A DNA stretch of 64,000 nucleotides, taken from Knoxdaviesia capensis (lineage: Eukaryota; Ascomycota; Sordariomycetes; Microascales; Gondwanamycetaceae). Positions 47,176 to 59,750 of the stretch are shown in pieces (within the stretch, counting starts at the first letter, position 1; every line of letters begins with the position of its first letter). Position numbers and translations under genes: made by a program. The notes beneath the pieces are model-generated. The model ran no database searches. It saw only the letters and a program-made list of their open reading frames with translations, and was not told the origin of the DNA. The stretch spans positions 4,223,978 through 4,287,977 of the forward strand of contig LNGK01000008.1 in NCBI GenBank assembly GCA_001510575.1, read 5' to 3'.

Positions 47176-49009
47176 ATGGCTCCGAAGTACATTTCCAACG
47201 ACGACGAGGCCATCTCGGCCTTCTTGGACAAGTTCGATGTACGTGTGCTATCTCTTACAGCGTGATGACTCATCCTATATGTACAGTACATATACGTCTC
47301 GGAGCTCAGCATGCATCCCCTGAACCCTGATATCTCCCACCGTCCATCAACCCCGGTCTGGCCGGTGGCCTGCATCAAGTGACCCCGGGGAAGCTCATCT
47401 CTCGCCGTGCATTCCAACCCTATCCAACATACCATGCAGAATCACAGACAGCTTCACTGCCGATCAGTCCCATGCCATGTCTTCCCTTTCTGGGCAATTC
47501 TCTCCTCCCTTCACCCCCAGATACTCTGCACCTCGTCAAGTGTCGGCTTGAACAGCCCAGAACATCTTTCCAGCGTCATCGGTTGCTGGCATCGTGAGCT
47601 GTCCGGAGTAGAATACCTGTGCATGCATCCTCCCTTCCCCGTGTCGGCAGTGCAGCCTCTGTATCACTCTCCCCAGATCTCAATTGCCCCATCTCCTAAG
47701 GCCTCGTGCCAGGACAATTCCTCTCTTCTTTTCTAGCAACACATTCTTCTCTTTCTGGACATTTGGCTCTCCTCTCAAGCTTAAGCTGCTGGCCCGGCTC
47801 TTCGGTAGTTGCAGGAATGCTTGAACCACCACCGTCCCGTTTGTTGTGGAAAACCACCTGTGCCCGAGACATGAACACCAAACCCGGCTGTCCTCTTCCC
47901 ACCTGCTCTGCTTTCCTCATGTCTCTACGATTCCATTTATCTCGGCTTAATTTGCCGTTCTTGAACTGACGGCCAAGATATGCCTCGTCTCTTGATCTTT
48001 AGACATTCCTCTTCGATTGCGATGGTACATATTGCCCTAAACTGAGAAGTCTAACGCACCCAATGAAGTGGTTATGTGCTGATACGAGCATCCCCGTTTG
48101 TCTTGGTTCATTCTAGGTGTCCTCTGGTCAGGAGACACGGCCTTTCCCGGCGTGAAAGAGACCTTGGACATGTTGAGAGAAAAAGGTATTCATCAAGATT
48201 AACCCTAACCCCAAACACCATTTTGCTAAACCACCTCCAAAGGCAAACGCATCATCTTCGTCACCAACAACTCGACGAAATCGCGCCGTGACTACACCAA
48301 AAAATTCACTGGCCTGGGCATGGACGCCAAAGAGGAAGAGATCTTCGGCTCGTCCTACTCCGCCGCCATCTACATCTCGCGCATCCTGAAGCTGCCGGCG
48401 GACAAGCCGAAGGTGTTTGTGCTCGGCGAGGCTGGCATCGAGGCCGAGCTGGCGTCGGAGGGCGTGCCGTACATCGGCGGCACCGACCCGGCCCTGCGCC
48501 GCGAGATGCAAACCGCTGACTACGCCGCGCTGGCGTCGGGCGCCGTGCTCGACCCCGCCGTCGGCGCCGTGCTCGTCGGCCTGGACTTCCACGTCAACTA
48601 CCTGAAGCTGGCGACCGCCATCCACTATATCCGCAACGGTGCCGTGTTCCTCGCGACCAACACGGACTCCACGCTGCCGTCGAACCACTCGCTGTTCCCC
48701 GGCGCCGGGTCGATCGTCGCCCCCGTGGCCGCCATGGCCGGCCGCGAACCGCTGGCTTTCGGCAAGCCGTCGCCGGCAATGATGGACGCCATTTCCGGCC
48801 GCTATGAGCTGGACCGTGCCCGCACCTGCATGGTTGGCGATCGTCTTGGCACAGATATCAAGTTTGGTATCGATGGTCGCCTCGGGGGTACCCTGATGGT
48901 CCTCACGGGCGTGAACTCCAAGGCAGACTGGGAGGCGGAGGGAGCCATCGCTGTTCCGGCGTTCTACGTCGACAAGCTTGCGGACTTGCGGGGGACTTCG
49001 GCTCAATAA
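47176..49009 (+). CDS. PHO13: Pho13-type HAD phosphatase (4-nitrophenylphosphatase / phosphoglycolate phosphatase)
   Basis: Four exons (47176-47238, 48003-48024, 48117-48185, 48243-49009) join to 306 residues. HAD motif I FLFDCDGVLWSG has the nucleophile D26 and acid D28 and is built from a 22-base microexon plus the next exon. Motif II is FVTNNSTKSRRDY, motif III lies in LAFGKPSPAMM, and motif IV is CMVGDRLGTDI. The cap domain in the middle matches the C2 type of this family. These enzymes remove phosphate from 2-phosphoglycolate and similar side products in the cytosol and act on p-nitrophenylphosphate in tests (family knowledge). The first intron, 764 bases, is very large for this genome. 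All catalytic residues are present. Confidence 0.94.
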
Positions 49010-49408
49010 GCAGGCTATGCTGGTGTTAACTTCTCTCTGGATCATCCTGACCTCAGAAGCTGGCTTGATGCCCTAAAATTGGGATTAGAGATGTAGACCG
49101 TGGATAGTAGATTTACCATGATTCACCCTGCCCCACGCCTTCGAAAGAACGCCACTCAACTCTTCCAACTCTCTTGATATTCAAAATATGGGACAAAATG
49201 TATCAAATCTAAAACCCTTGGAAGGATTCCCCCATATGATTGATTATTGATTATTGATTAATATGCAATGGCATGTTCCGATGAGCGCATGAACAAAAAA
49301 GAAAAACAGATGCAAGATTTCCAACCAACCAAAAAAAAAAAGAGAAACGATAGAGCCACCCACCGTGCCCTCCCCCCAAACCACCACGGCATTTTACCCC
49401 ACCGGCTC
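49010..49408. other. Convergent 3' region between PHO13 and the DUF1295 gene
   Basis: AT-rich untranslated sequence with TTGATTAT repeats near 49240-49260. No gene. Confidence 0.5.
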
Positions 49409-50758
49409 CTATTTCTTGCCCTTGGCCTTTGCGCGCTTGGCCAGCTCGCTCGTGCGGATGATCTTGGGCGGGCCGGTGCGCGCAGGCGGGACCTCAGCGG
49501 CAGCGTCGACCGGCTCAGCGGCCGAGGGCGGCGGGGCCACGTACCCGAAGATTGAGCTGGGGATGAACATGCCGACGGCGGCCTGGTAGAGCTTGTAGTC
49601 GGGGTACTTGGCGGTGGAGAGCATCTCGGTAAAGGTGGTCGAGCCCTGGAAGAGCATGATCAGCAGTACGGCGCCGCAGAAGGTCCACGGCGCCACGGCG
49701 CGGCCGGCGTAGCAGCTCCACTGGTAGAACATGTACCACACCAGCTGCTCGGCCAGGCAGTTCGGGTGGCGCACGTACGACCACAGTCCGGTGACGATGA
49801 AGCCGCGGTCCAGGTCGGCCTGCGTGTAGCCGGGCGCCACCTTGGCCTCCTTCTGGTACTTCTTCTTGGCCTGCTGGAAGTCTGTGTACAGGCGAAAAAA
49901 AACAAACGACGTTAGCAATGTCTCCCTACACATGATTATACCGCGGGGGTGGAGGGGTTCAACATACTCCACTGCTGCTGGTCCGCTACAGTCTCGATGA
50001 CGATGACAACCATGATCATGATGAAGTATGCAAAGTCGGCGGCGAGGAGGTTCGGCTCGAAGCGACTGGCGAGGAGCATCGTGTAGGCGGGCACGGCGGA
50101 GAAGAGGAAGATCAGCAGGTTCTGCGCGTACGAGATGAACACGATGTTGAACACTACGAACGGCGCCGGCTTCTTCAGCGCCGTCCGCAGGTGCGTCCAC
50201 CGGTAGTCCTCGGAGCCGCGGTTGTAGCCACCCTTGCGCCAGTAGTTGAAGGTCAAACGGGCCTGCATTGACAGAGAAAAAAAAAAAACAGAGTTAGTAT
50301 TCAATCGCTGCTCGTAGTATATGTATGTGAGACTGGGAGCAACATACACCCCAGATAGCAGTAAACGCCAGCACCAGGTCCAGCCGCGCATGCGGAATCC
50401 CCGACAGACGGGCCCAGATGGCCATGTGGGCGATGTACAGGCCGGGCAGGATGCTCCAGGCGCGGTCGACCTGCGAGGCGTTGCCGGTGACGGTCGACGT
50501 GACGAAGAAGAACACCGACAGCGCAATGACGCCGACAAAGGCCGAGATGAGCGGGTTGGTCGTGAGGTAAAGCTCGAACAGCGCGGCCGGGGTGCTGGCA
50601 CCCTGCGCAAGCGCGGAGGCCAGCGCCAGCGGCAGGGCTAGCAACTGCGGGACGAACGGCTTGACGGTGCGGGCGTACTCGCCGCTGTGGCTCTGGTACT
50701 GTAGTACCGGCAGCGCCGTCTCGACGGAGACACTCGCGCCGGGGACGACGAGAGGCAT
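49409..50758 (-). CDS. DUF1295 (steroid 5-alpha-reductase-like) membrane protein
   Basis: Three exons (50758-50348, 50262-49968, 49881-49409) join in frame to give 392 residues. Several membrane segments are visible: FVPQLLALPLALASALAQG, LISAFVGVIALSVFFFVTST, FVVFNIVFISYAQNLLIFLF, FAYFIMIMVVIVIETVAD and WTFCGAVLLIMLF. The C-terminal region has the family signature: SYVRHPNCLAEQLVWYMFY, comparable to the cofactor-binding end of isoprenylcysteine methyltransferases and steroid reductases, and a final basic KRAKAKGKK that could act as an ER-retention signal (inference). The substrate is unknown. It is divergent from TOP3. Confidence 0.87.
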
Positions 50759-51378
50759 CGTTGCGGTGGGTTGGGTTCGGGAGGTGGATGGGTAATGACA
50801 GCGTAGGCGGATGGTGGGATAGGTGAAAGAGTTTCAAATACCGGATCAGTATGCAGACACCGGTTAGGAAGAAAGAATGAGACAGGAGAACAAACAAAAA
50901 CTTAAAAAGCTTCCAGAAGGAAAATGGAAGACGGGAAAACGGGGCCCCAGAAAAAAAAAGAAGATAAGCCAAACTCTTGTCTGGAGTCCTCAACAAATTC
51001 AAAGTTCAATGTGGCAACAAGAACGTTGCGTTGCAGTCCTGCCAATGCTGCGGCGTTGCCGAAATTGAGCTGCAGCAGGATTCAGAAGAAAGCGAGAGCA
51101 TATGATGCAACCAGATAGGGGCGGAGATAAGGTTTTGAGGGCCCGATAAGATAAAAGATAACGAGTCACGTGCTCAAGTCAGGAATGCTCATGTTCTTAT
51201 GGCGAGGAGCGACCCTTGATACTAAGTCGCGATGGCGCTGCGAGTTTGTCGTGTATATGTTATGTTGTCTCGCGTTTTATTTCTCTCCTAGCGGCCACAC
51301 TCTCGAAACAACCCGTTTTTCTGTTTCTTCTACCAGTGCACCTCTGGTCCAAATGCATATCCCTCCTAAATTCTCTCC
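50759..51378. promoter_or_regulatory. Divergent promoter region of the DUF1295 gene and TOP3
   Basis: About 620 bases separate the start codons. The left part is CT-rich on the minus strand (leader of the DUF1295 gene). The right part (51240-51375) is CT-rich on plus. No other gene is seen. Confidence 0.6.
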
Positions 51379-53784
51379 ATGAGAGTCCTCTGTGTGGCCG
51401 AGAAGCCGTCGATCTCCAAGGCTGTTGCCGGCCATCTGAGCGGTGGTCGCTTGCAATCTGTTCGTGCTTCGTACGCGCTTGCGCTGCTCCGGCCACTTCC
51501 CCCCGGGGTTTCCCGACCCTTCCCGTGTATCGGATGATGTATTGTGAACAAAAAGAAGACACTCTAACCTTGCATCCTGTAGAGAGACACCCGCGTTGGC
51601 TACATCAAAAACTATGTCTTTGATTACGACTTCGGCCAGCCGTGGGGCCCGTGCGAGGTCACCATGACCTGCGTGGTGGGGCACCTCACAAACATGTACT
51701 TTACCGACCAGTACAAACGCTGGGACTACCCGCCGCCGGATAGTCTGTTCACGGCTCCGGTGCTGACCGGCGTCGACGATGTACGGTACCCCCCTATCTC
51801 TTCCGGGCCGGCATTGTGGAGACATGGAACTGACTGTATGACCTACAGGACAAGAAAAACGTCGCCCAGAACATCGAGGAGCAGGCGCGCTACTGCCAGG
51901 CTCTGGTGATCTGGACGGATTGCGATCGCGAGGGCGAGAACATTGGCGGCGAGATCTGCAATGTGGCCAGGAAGGGGAACCCGCGCATCCAGGTCAAGCG
52001 GGCCCACTTCAGCAACATCGAGCGAGCGTATGCCGCCTTTTTACTATTTGTGAGGTGTTGCTGGTACTAGTACTAACGATTCCGCTTGATAGACACGTCC
52101 TTGCTGCAGCCCGCCGACTTGGCACGCTGGATCAGCGCCAGGTGGATGCGGTCGACGCGAGAATTGAGCTTGACTTGCGCATTGGATTTGCCTTCACACG
52201 GTTTATCACCAATTCACTCAAGCCTCTCGGTGGTGTCTTGCAAGACAAGGTGATCAGCTACGGTACGATGGGCCTGGCGGTCTATGAGAGGCTGCAATCC
52301 TCATCCGTCTGCTAACGTTGTTCCTACAGGATCGTGCCAATTTCCAACGCTGGGCTTTGTGGTAGACCGATACTTCCGCGTGAAGAACTTTGTGTCCGAG
52401 CCGTTCTGGGGTATCAGCGTTACCCACAAGCGAGACGGTGCAACGGCGTCATTCAGCTGGGCGCGAAACCGTCTGTATGATCACACATCGGTGGTGATCC
52501 TGTACGAGCGGTGTCTGCGGGCGCGAAAAGCAAAGATCACCAAGGTCCAGCAGAGACCCACATCCAAGTGGAAGCCGCTGCCGCTGACCACGGTCGAGCT
52601 TCAGAAAGCGGCGACACGGCTGCTGCACATGACCGGCCAGCGGGCCATGACGGTGGCCGAGACGCTGTACAATCGCGGCTTCATCAGCTACCCGCGCACG
52701 GAGACCGACCGCTTCGACAAGGCGATCGACCTGCGCGGGCTGGTGCAGAAGCAGACGCGCGACGACCGCTGGGGCCCGTTTGCGCAGGGCCTGATGGACG
52801 GCGGCTTCCACCAGCCGCGCGAGGGCCGCCACGACGACAAGGCCCACCCCCCCATCCACCCGGTCACGCACGCCGACCGCAGCGTGCTGAACGCGGACGA
52901 GGCGCGGCTGTACGAGTACGTGGTGCGGCGATTCCTGGCGTGCTGTTCAGAGGACGCTAAGGGCATGGCCACCGAGGTCGACATGGCGTACGGCGACGAG
53001 CAGTTTTCGGCGCGCGGCGTGGTGGTGCTGGAGCGCAACTACCTCGAGGTGTATGTCTACGAAAACTGGACCGACTCGGCGCAGCTGCCCAAGTACACGG
53101 TCGGCGAGATGTTCGAGCCGACCGAGGCGCTGCTCACCGAGGGCAAGACGGCGCCGCCGAGCCACCTGACCGAGGCGGACCTGATCGCGCTGATGGATGC
53201 GAACGGTATCGGCACGGACGCCACCATGGCCGAGCACATTGAGAAGATCCAGCTGCGCGAGTACGTCCAGGTGGTCGACAGCCGCGGCCAGCCCGTGCCG
53301 TCCGGAGGCGGGGACGACGGCGGCGGCGGCGGAGACCGAGGCGGCCGAGGCGGGCGGGGTCGCGGGGCACGGGGCCGGGGCAGTCGTGGAGGCGCCCGCG
53401 GCGGCGGTACCGACAGCGCACCCAACCCCCGCGGCTCGCAGACACGCTACTTCCTCCCAACGCGGCTCGGGGTGGCGCTGATTCTGGGGTTTGACCGGAT
53501 GAATTTTGAGACGAGTCTCGGCAAGCCGTTCCTGCGCAAGGAGATGGAGGTGCAGATGCGGGAGATCTGCGAGGGCCGGGCGACCAAGGCCGCCGTGCTG
53601 GCGCAGAATATCGGGCAGTACAGCCTGGTGTATACGCAGTCGCAGGCACAGCTGCAGGTGTTGCGGAATGTGAGTTGTCCCCCCCCCACATCACTCTCCA
53701 CGATTTCAACCAAGTGTTGAAGCATCATACTGACCACGATTTTGTTCGACTTTCTAGGCGTGTCGGGAATTTGTGTTTCAATAG
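51379..53784 (+). CDS. TOP3: DNA topoisomerase III
   Basis: Six exons (51379-51459, 51583-51780, 51849-52027, 52093-52262, 52330-53669, 53758-53784) join to 664 residues. The Toprim domain opens with MRVLCVAEKPSISKAVAGHL and holds TDCDREGENIG, with acidic metal ligands. The catalytic tyrosine is Y330 in FISYPRTETDRF. Further family landmarks are GSCQFPTLGFVVDRY, HPPIHPVTH and LMDANGIGTDATMAEHI. A Gly/Arg-rich insert (GDRGGRGGRGRGARG) of about 40 residues sits after VQVVDSRGQPVPSGG, before RYFLPTRLG. Top3 with Sgs1 and Rmi1 decatenates single strands and dissolves recombination intermediates (family knowledge). The C-terminus ends soon after the core (CREFVFQ), without the zinc-finger tail of animal TOP3A. 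The last exon has only 27 bases. Confidence 0.96.
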
Positions 53785-56150
53785 CGGCATAATCACGAGA
53801 GCACGAAACGAAGTATACGAATATTGCAATGTCCCAGTATCTGGTTAATGATGAACTTGTCTTTCTTGTTTGCCTCCCTCCTTTGGATGTTTGGTTTTGG
53901 CCGTGACGTTGGCAGTTTTTTCGAGTGTGGTTTTACCACTTTCCTCACATGACATCAGGCGGCCGTTACAATGAGGTAGGTGCGGTTCATGCGAAGGACC
54001 TTCCGCGTTTACACTTCGTCGTCGTCTTTTTTCGACAATGAGCTGCTACCTTCTGTTTTCAGCGGTGTTGAAGTCCCGCCCGTGACTTCCTATTTTTGCG
54101 AATTGTGCGTGCGGGCTAATCCGACGTTCGTTCGGAGAACACGGAGACAAACGTGGACGGAGGGGGGAAAACGCAGCTCCTGGATTTCCCGATGCTGCAT
54201 ATCCCTCCCCTTTTGTTCACTTTGGAAAAGAATAAATGGACACTGCCAGGCGCTCCGCCGCGGTTCGTTCAGGCGGGCCGACACATTATCCAAGACATCC
54301 GGGCATCCGCGGCGGTCCTCGTACATTCGTGCATTCGTTCTTTCGATGTTTGCGTCCGGACAAACGACACGTTGGAGACTCTCTGTTACACGGGTGGCCA
54401 GCAAAGGCATCTCTTTCGTGCCGTGTGCTTTTGGGGAGTAAGCCCGACAGAGGAGGCGAAACGAATCCAAAAATAACAAGTGCAGGTGTGGCTTTCATCC
54501 ACGAAACTGGGGGGCGGCGGGGCGGCGCACAACCTGTTTGGACTGCACTTCTCTCGAAGTCGCTACACACACCCCCGTATTGATGCCGTCATCTCGACGG
54601 GCCAGCAGCAGGTGTGGCGAGTGGTGTTTCAAGCTCTTAGCTTTGTTTAATTTCTGTTTACCCACCGGTGGCCTTCTGGCATGATACTTTTCCCTCTCGC
54701 ATGCGGACTCCACCAGGAACGAACACCATCCCGAATTAAATTTCAATCAGTTGAAACGACGCAAACCCCAAACGAGCTGGGCCTCCCGGTTTGTTCGCGC
54801 GGGAGGCCGGGTTCAGCGCGGATCTGTCAGGGCACGCGCATTAGGAACGTTGGGAGGGCGGTGATTAGTATTGGCTGGACTAGGGAGAATAAACGGAGTC
54901 TTGTCGGTATTTGGCGCGACGGCGGGGAGGATGAATTCCCAGCTATCCGAGCATTCTCCCCCTCTTCCTCAAATACATCACTCCTGTTCTGGAATTTTTG
55001 CGCGAGCGCACAAACTAAAACACGGGGGCCACGCAGATTACGAGCGCGAAATAGAGAAAAAAAAAAAGAGCCGAAAGGAACAAGCGCACGCCGGAACAAC
55101 AGAATCGAAAAAACATCGCCGTCCAGTCGGCTTCTTGGGCTCCGATCATGTGGGCAGAGGCAGACACCCGAGCCGTACCTATCCCTATATCTTCTGCTGG
55201 AAGCGAAGCCCACTATACGATAACGTCATGAGCGGGACTTGCATTTGAGTGCGGGGCGTTCTCTTTTCCCTCTGTTTGATCGCGGAGCCTTGTGATGATT
55301 GTCTCGCCTTTTGTTTTTGTTTGGAGGTTGGATATGTGTGTGGGTGGGCTTTTTGATGTGATGCGACTACTCGGCGCACACACTGGATATCACGGGCGGG
55401 CGGCCGCATCATTCCTTCATGGATTACCCCTCCATGCAACCACCAGCTTCGCACCACCCACACCCACACCCACATCCATCGCGTTTAAATCCACCCTGTT
55501 ATCTGGCCGGCGACACTTAGGGCTAACTATTTTTCGTTGATTTTGCATTTTGTGTGTGCGTGTGTGTGCGTGTGTGTGCGTCGCGATCTCTTTCAATGTG
55601 CCTGTCCCTGCTTGTACAGTACTGTGTTGCTTATCGCTTATCAGGTCTGCTGCCGGTTTCGGCGTCGCGCTGGTGTAAATATTCGGGCTTGTGAAAATGG
55701 CAAGCACATCGTCATGGAATGCGAAATGACGGGCTAGCAAGCACCTTGAACAAAGGAAGGCGCAAGAGCCGGTATGTTGGACTACATACCTGCACTGTCC
55801 CGATGGAAGGAACCAGAAGGGGCCGGTCAAGAAAAAAAGAGACAGGTCCCATGACGTTGACATAAACTCACCCCCGTGGACATATTCTTACGTGGACAAA
55901 GAAACGAAGTGTGTTTGGATGTGGCCAGAGGGAGCCCGTCTAGTTATTCTCTTCTAAGTGCGAGAGAATGACCAACTAATCCTCCGAGCTGAACAAAACA
56001 AAAACCCCTAGGCGACAAAAAACGGCATGGGCCACTGGCTGTGAACTATCTAAACATGTGCAAGCATTTTGCATTGTGTGTAGAACAGTCACGAAGTCAC
56101 GAAGCTAATTAATAATTTCGATGAAAACGGAATTATTGTTTTTCTTATTA
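53785..56150. other. Region between TOP3 and the RIP-mutated block
   Basis: I find no gene that I can support. A GTGTGTGC repeat lies at 55548-55580. Frames at 53980-54580 and 54680-55250 overlap each other on both strands and have no recognisable domain. The composition is still normal, with ordinary CA and TG content. Confidence 0.4.
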
Positions 56151-56999
56151 TTATCTAGTCTAAGTTTTATTATTCCTTCTTCCGGAAGAGAAATTCTAAT
56201 ATATATAATTTATTCTATTAATAGTAAATTTAGTGGGTTAGTAAGTTATCGTCTTAATTACTTATCTTAGGGTTTAGGGCTTTCCTATATCGATTATTAT
56301 AATTCCTAGATATATAGTCTAAAGGACTAATAAATAAGTTATAATTATAAGGCACGTATAGAGAAATATATATAAAGGGAAGCTTAAATTTTTTCTATCT
56401 TAAGATATTTCTTATAAAAGCGCGGTAGATATCTGCCTTTTATAGGTCTTTTACTAGCTCTTTAAGGTATTCGTATATATATAGATATATACCTAAATAC
56501 TTACCGCTAGGTAGTATCTACGTATATTAGTATACGTTTATACGTAATTATAATATACTCTAACCTATTAGGGATCTATAAGATCCCCTTTCTTAACTAG
56601 ATTATCCGCGATCTACCTTTAACTAGTAAAGGATATTAAAAGGACTTCCCTTTATATAATTTTATACTCGTACTATAAGCGGTTTTTAATTATTTTTATA
56701 TTTTTCTAAGGGTCCTCTTTTTTTATCTTTTTCGACTTTTCTAAGCGTATAAAAAGAAATATAATATAAAGCGAGTCTAAATAGTAATTAGATAGGAATA
56801 ATAATAGTAATCGATAGGAAAATAGGTATCTAGTATAATAAAGGGGAACTTCTTATTTATAGCGTTTTAGGTAGCTATAGGTACCGTTTTATCCATCTAA
56901 CGATATAAATACCTTAGTATTAGATAGTATTAGGGGGGATTAAGAATACTACGATACCTAGTCGGATAGTAACGGCCTATACTATACTATATAAGTAGC

Positions 57000-57790
57000 G
57001 ATTACGTAACTCGTCTACTTATTATTAGTTAATATAAGCGGGCGCTACGCTAGGGAATTAGGCTATAAAGGTAGCGGGGACTAGGGCGTTAGGGAAAGGG
57101 GGTGCTATTACGATAGCGGTAGCTACTATTAGCGCGGCTATTAGCGTAAATACCGGTATTATAGGTATAACGGCGGCTCTACCGGCTAGTATTAGTACGG
57201 TAACGGCTAGTATAACGGGTACTACTACTAGCGGAGCTACCGTAGGTACCGGCGGGGGTCCTCCCTTAATAATATTAATTTCGGCGCCCTCAGTAGCCGA
57301 AAAGAGAGGTAATATATATGCCGAGGTCGGGGCTAGCGCTAAAGCCGTACGCCGTAGGCGTATAATAGTCGGTTAAATAGGTACGAGGTATCCCGCGAAG
57401 GCATATAATATAGCTACGGTATTAATAAAACGGCTCGCGTTATTAAATTCTTCGTTATTTAACTTCCGATTAGCGGCCGTAGCGCCTCTATTATAGACGA
57501 ATAGATACTTAGCTACGGCGATATCCCGTAGCGCTTAGGTTTACGTGCTTAGTATATTAATCTAGTTCTTATCGGTATCTATAAAGGTATCTATTTCAGC
57601 TAATATATTACCGGGTACCTAGTAATTAGCCTAATAGTTATAGTATTTAATATAAGTATTCTATATAGCGTTATTAATAACGTATCGATAGTAGAGAATA
57701 CCTAGGTATTCGATACGTCTTAGTACGTATCGGGTATACGGAATTAGCTCGATAGCTCTAACTATAGCGGTAACGCGCGGTATATTCGTA
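57000..57790 (-). pseudogene. RIP-damaged frame of unknown identity
   Basis: On the minus strand one frame can be followed from about 57750 down to 57370 through several stops of the type RIP makes (TAG, TAA). Between them are coherent stretches such as RIEYLGILYYRYVINNAI, NILAEIDTFIDTDKN, ALRDIAVAKYLFVYNRGA and NEEFNNASRFINTVAILYAF. It lies downstream of the integrase of the gypsy-like element and may be the gag-like frame of a second element or an extra frame of the same one. I do not recognise it. Confidence 0.4.
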
Positions 57791-59639
57791 GCGGGAGTAG
57801 CGGTAGGGGGAATAGCGGCTATAGTAGGTAATAGGGTATTATTAGCGTTATTATTATTATTATTAGTAGGCTATTAAGAGATATTATTATTATTTATAGT
57901 ATAAATAGTAGGCTTAGTAAGTAGAATAGCTATTAATAGTGCTAGTAATAAGAAGGATAGATAGGAAAGGGATAGTAATAATAAGAGAGATAAAGAACTA
58001 TCTAATTCTAAATCGTTTATAGCTAGAGATCGCTAGCTTCTTATACTTCTTCGTTAGTCGTATAACTATTTATTTCTTTATTTATTATAAATAGGAAAGA
58101 ATTTAGCTTTTTATTATAAAAGGTAAGGTTATTACGGCGTTTATCGTACTATAGTAGTCCTTCTATTAGCTAATATAGTCTTAATAGCTATTAAACCGGG
58201 TAGTTACTAAGAAAAGCGGGTCCCGGAGGATAGAAGGGATAGCTAGATAAAGGACGTTTAAGTTAGTCGCGGTATTTAGAATATCGTGCTATAGCGGTAT
58301 TATGCTATTCGGTATTAGATAGTATAATTAGCACCTCCTTCCCCTCCCTTCGTCGTACGAATATAGGAAAGTGTAATAGTTAGCTACGTAAATATAGGTG
58401 GCTAGCGTAAAGCGCGGGAATTAGGAATAAAGAAAGGAAGAAAGAAAAAAATAGTATGTGGGCGTAACGGTAAGTCTAGAGCGTTCTATTAATTATTAAT
58501 ATAGTAAAATAGGTTAAAAGTAGGGAAATACGCGGGAAAAGATCGGAAAAAGTATATAAAAAGCGGAATATTAGTAGTAATAGCGGTAAAATAAAAAAGA
58601 ATAATAAAAGAAAAATTCTAAAAAGGGAAAATAATATAGCTTAATAGTAAGGCGTAGCCGAAATAAAAATAGAATAAAAGAAATTAGGATATAGATAGAA
58701 TTAAGATATAAATAGGGGCTAACTATAGAACGAATATTATAACGGAAAAGTAAAATAATAAATAAAAAATAAAAAGGGAAAGAATAGTATAGGGTAAGGT
58801 AGCTATCTACTAATAAACGATAGACGCTTACGATCTAGCTTAAGAAAGCGACGACTAGTATATTAAAGGCTACGAATAAGCTAGCTATCCTCGACGTACG
58901 CTAGGAATAGGTTAAACCTATTATAGCGTTTATCGAGCCGATAACCGCCTAGTAACTCTAGAGTATAGGTATTACCTTAGTAAACGTCGATAATAAGCTA
59001 CGGTCCGTTATAGAATAGCTCGTATTTATACTTTTATAGTCGATATCGTAACGTCTAGTCGCCTTTACTAAAAATACAATACGTAGCCTTATCGTTCTAT
59101 AATATAATATAGATATATATTCGGTATACCTTTATAGAGTTAGATAATAAGCGAACGGTCTTAAATAACTATCTTTCGCGAGCTAAATCTTACTAGGAAG
59201 CGATAACTTCGTCTATAGTAAGCTCCCGTTCGTATAGCGTAGTAATATAGGTAGCGCTATCGTAGGGCTCGGTACCGAAAAGTAAGTAATATAGGGAAAA
59301 GCTACTTATTTACGGTCTATTTAGGTAGATACGTATAGCTTTAGGAATAACTATTAGCTAATCGATATCTTCTCGGTTTTCGGTATTAGCGTTAGCTAGA
59401 CGGCTAGCGATATACTTAATTTACCCGTTAAAGCGCTTAACTCGGCTATTCGTCCGTAGATAGTATATTATTATACGATACTATTATATAGGGGGGTTAT
59501 AGTTAGCGAGGAGGGTCTTAAATTTATCGGAATTAAAGGGGGTACTATTATCGGTAATAATCTTAACTAGCGGTCCGAATACTACGTAAATACGTGTTAC
59601 TAGTAACTTTATAGTAGCTAAGGTACTATTACGAGGGTC

Positions 59640-59750
59640 TATAGCTACTATAGCGTAGCTAGTAACGTACTCGATTACCGTTAATAGCTATATCCGTTTA
59701 CTATTAATAATAAAACGGCTAGTAAAGTCTATTCCCTAGCGTACTAATAG
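59640..59750 (-). pseudogene. Integrase core remnant
   Basis: After a TAG that stands where the family has Trp, the frame reads GIDFTSRFIINSKRI, a stop, then LLTVIEYVTSYAIVA. The first catalytic Asp (codon at 59727-59729) survives. A TGG to TAG change is what RIP of the opposite strand produces. Confidence 0.75.

Noticed and set aside
48594..48779. Arg-rich antisense frame within PHO13
   Set aside because: A shadow of GC-rich coding sequence.
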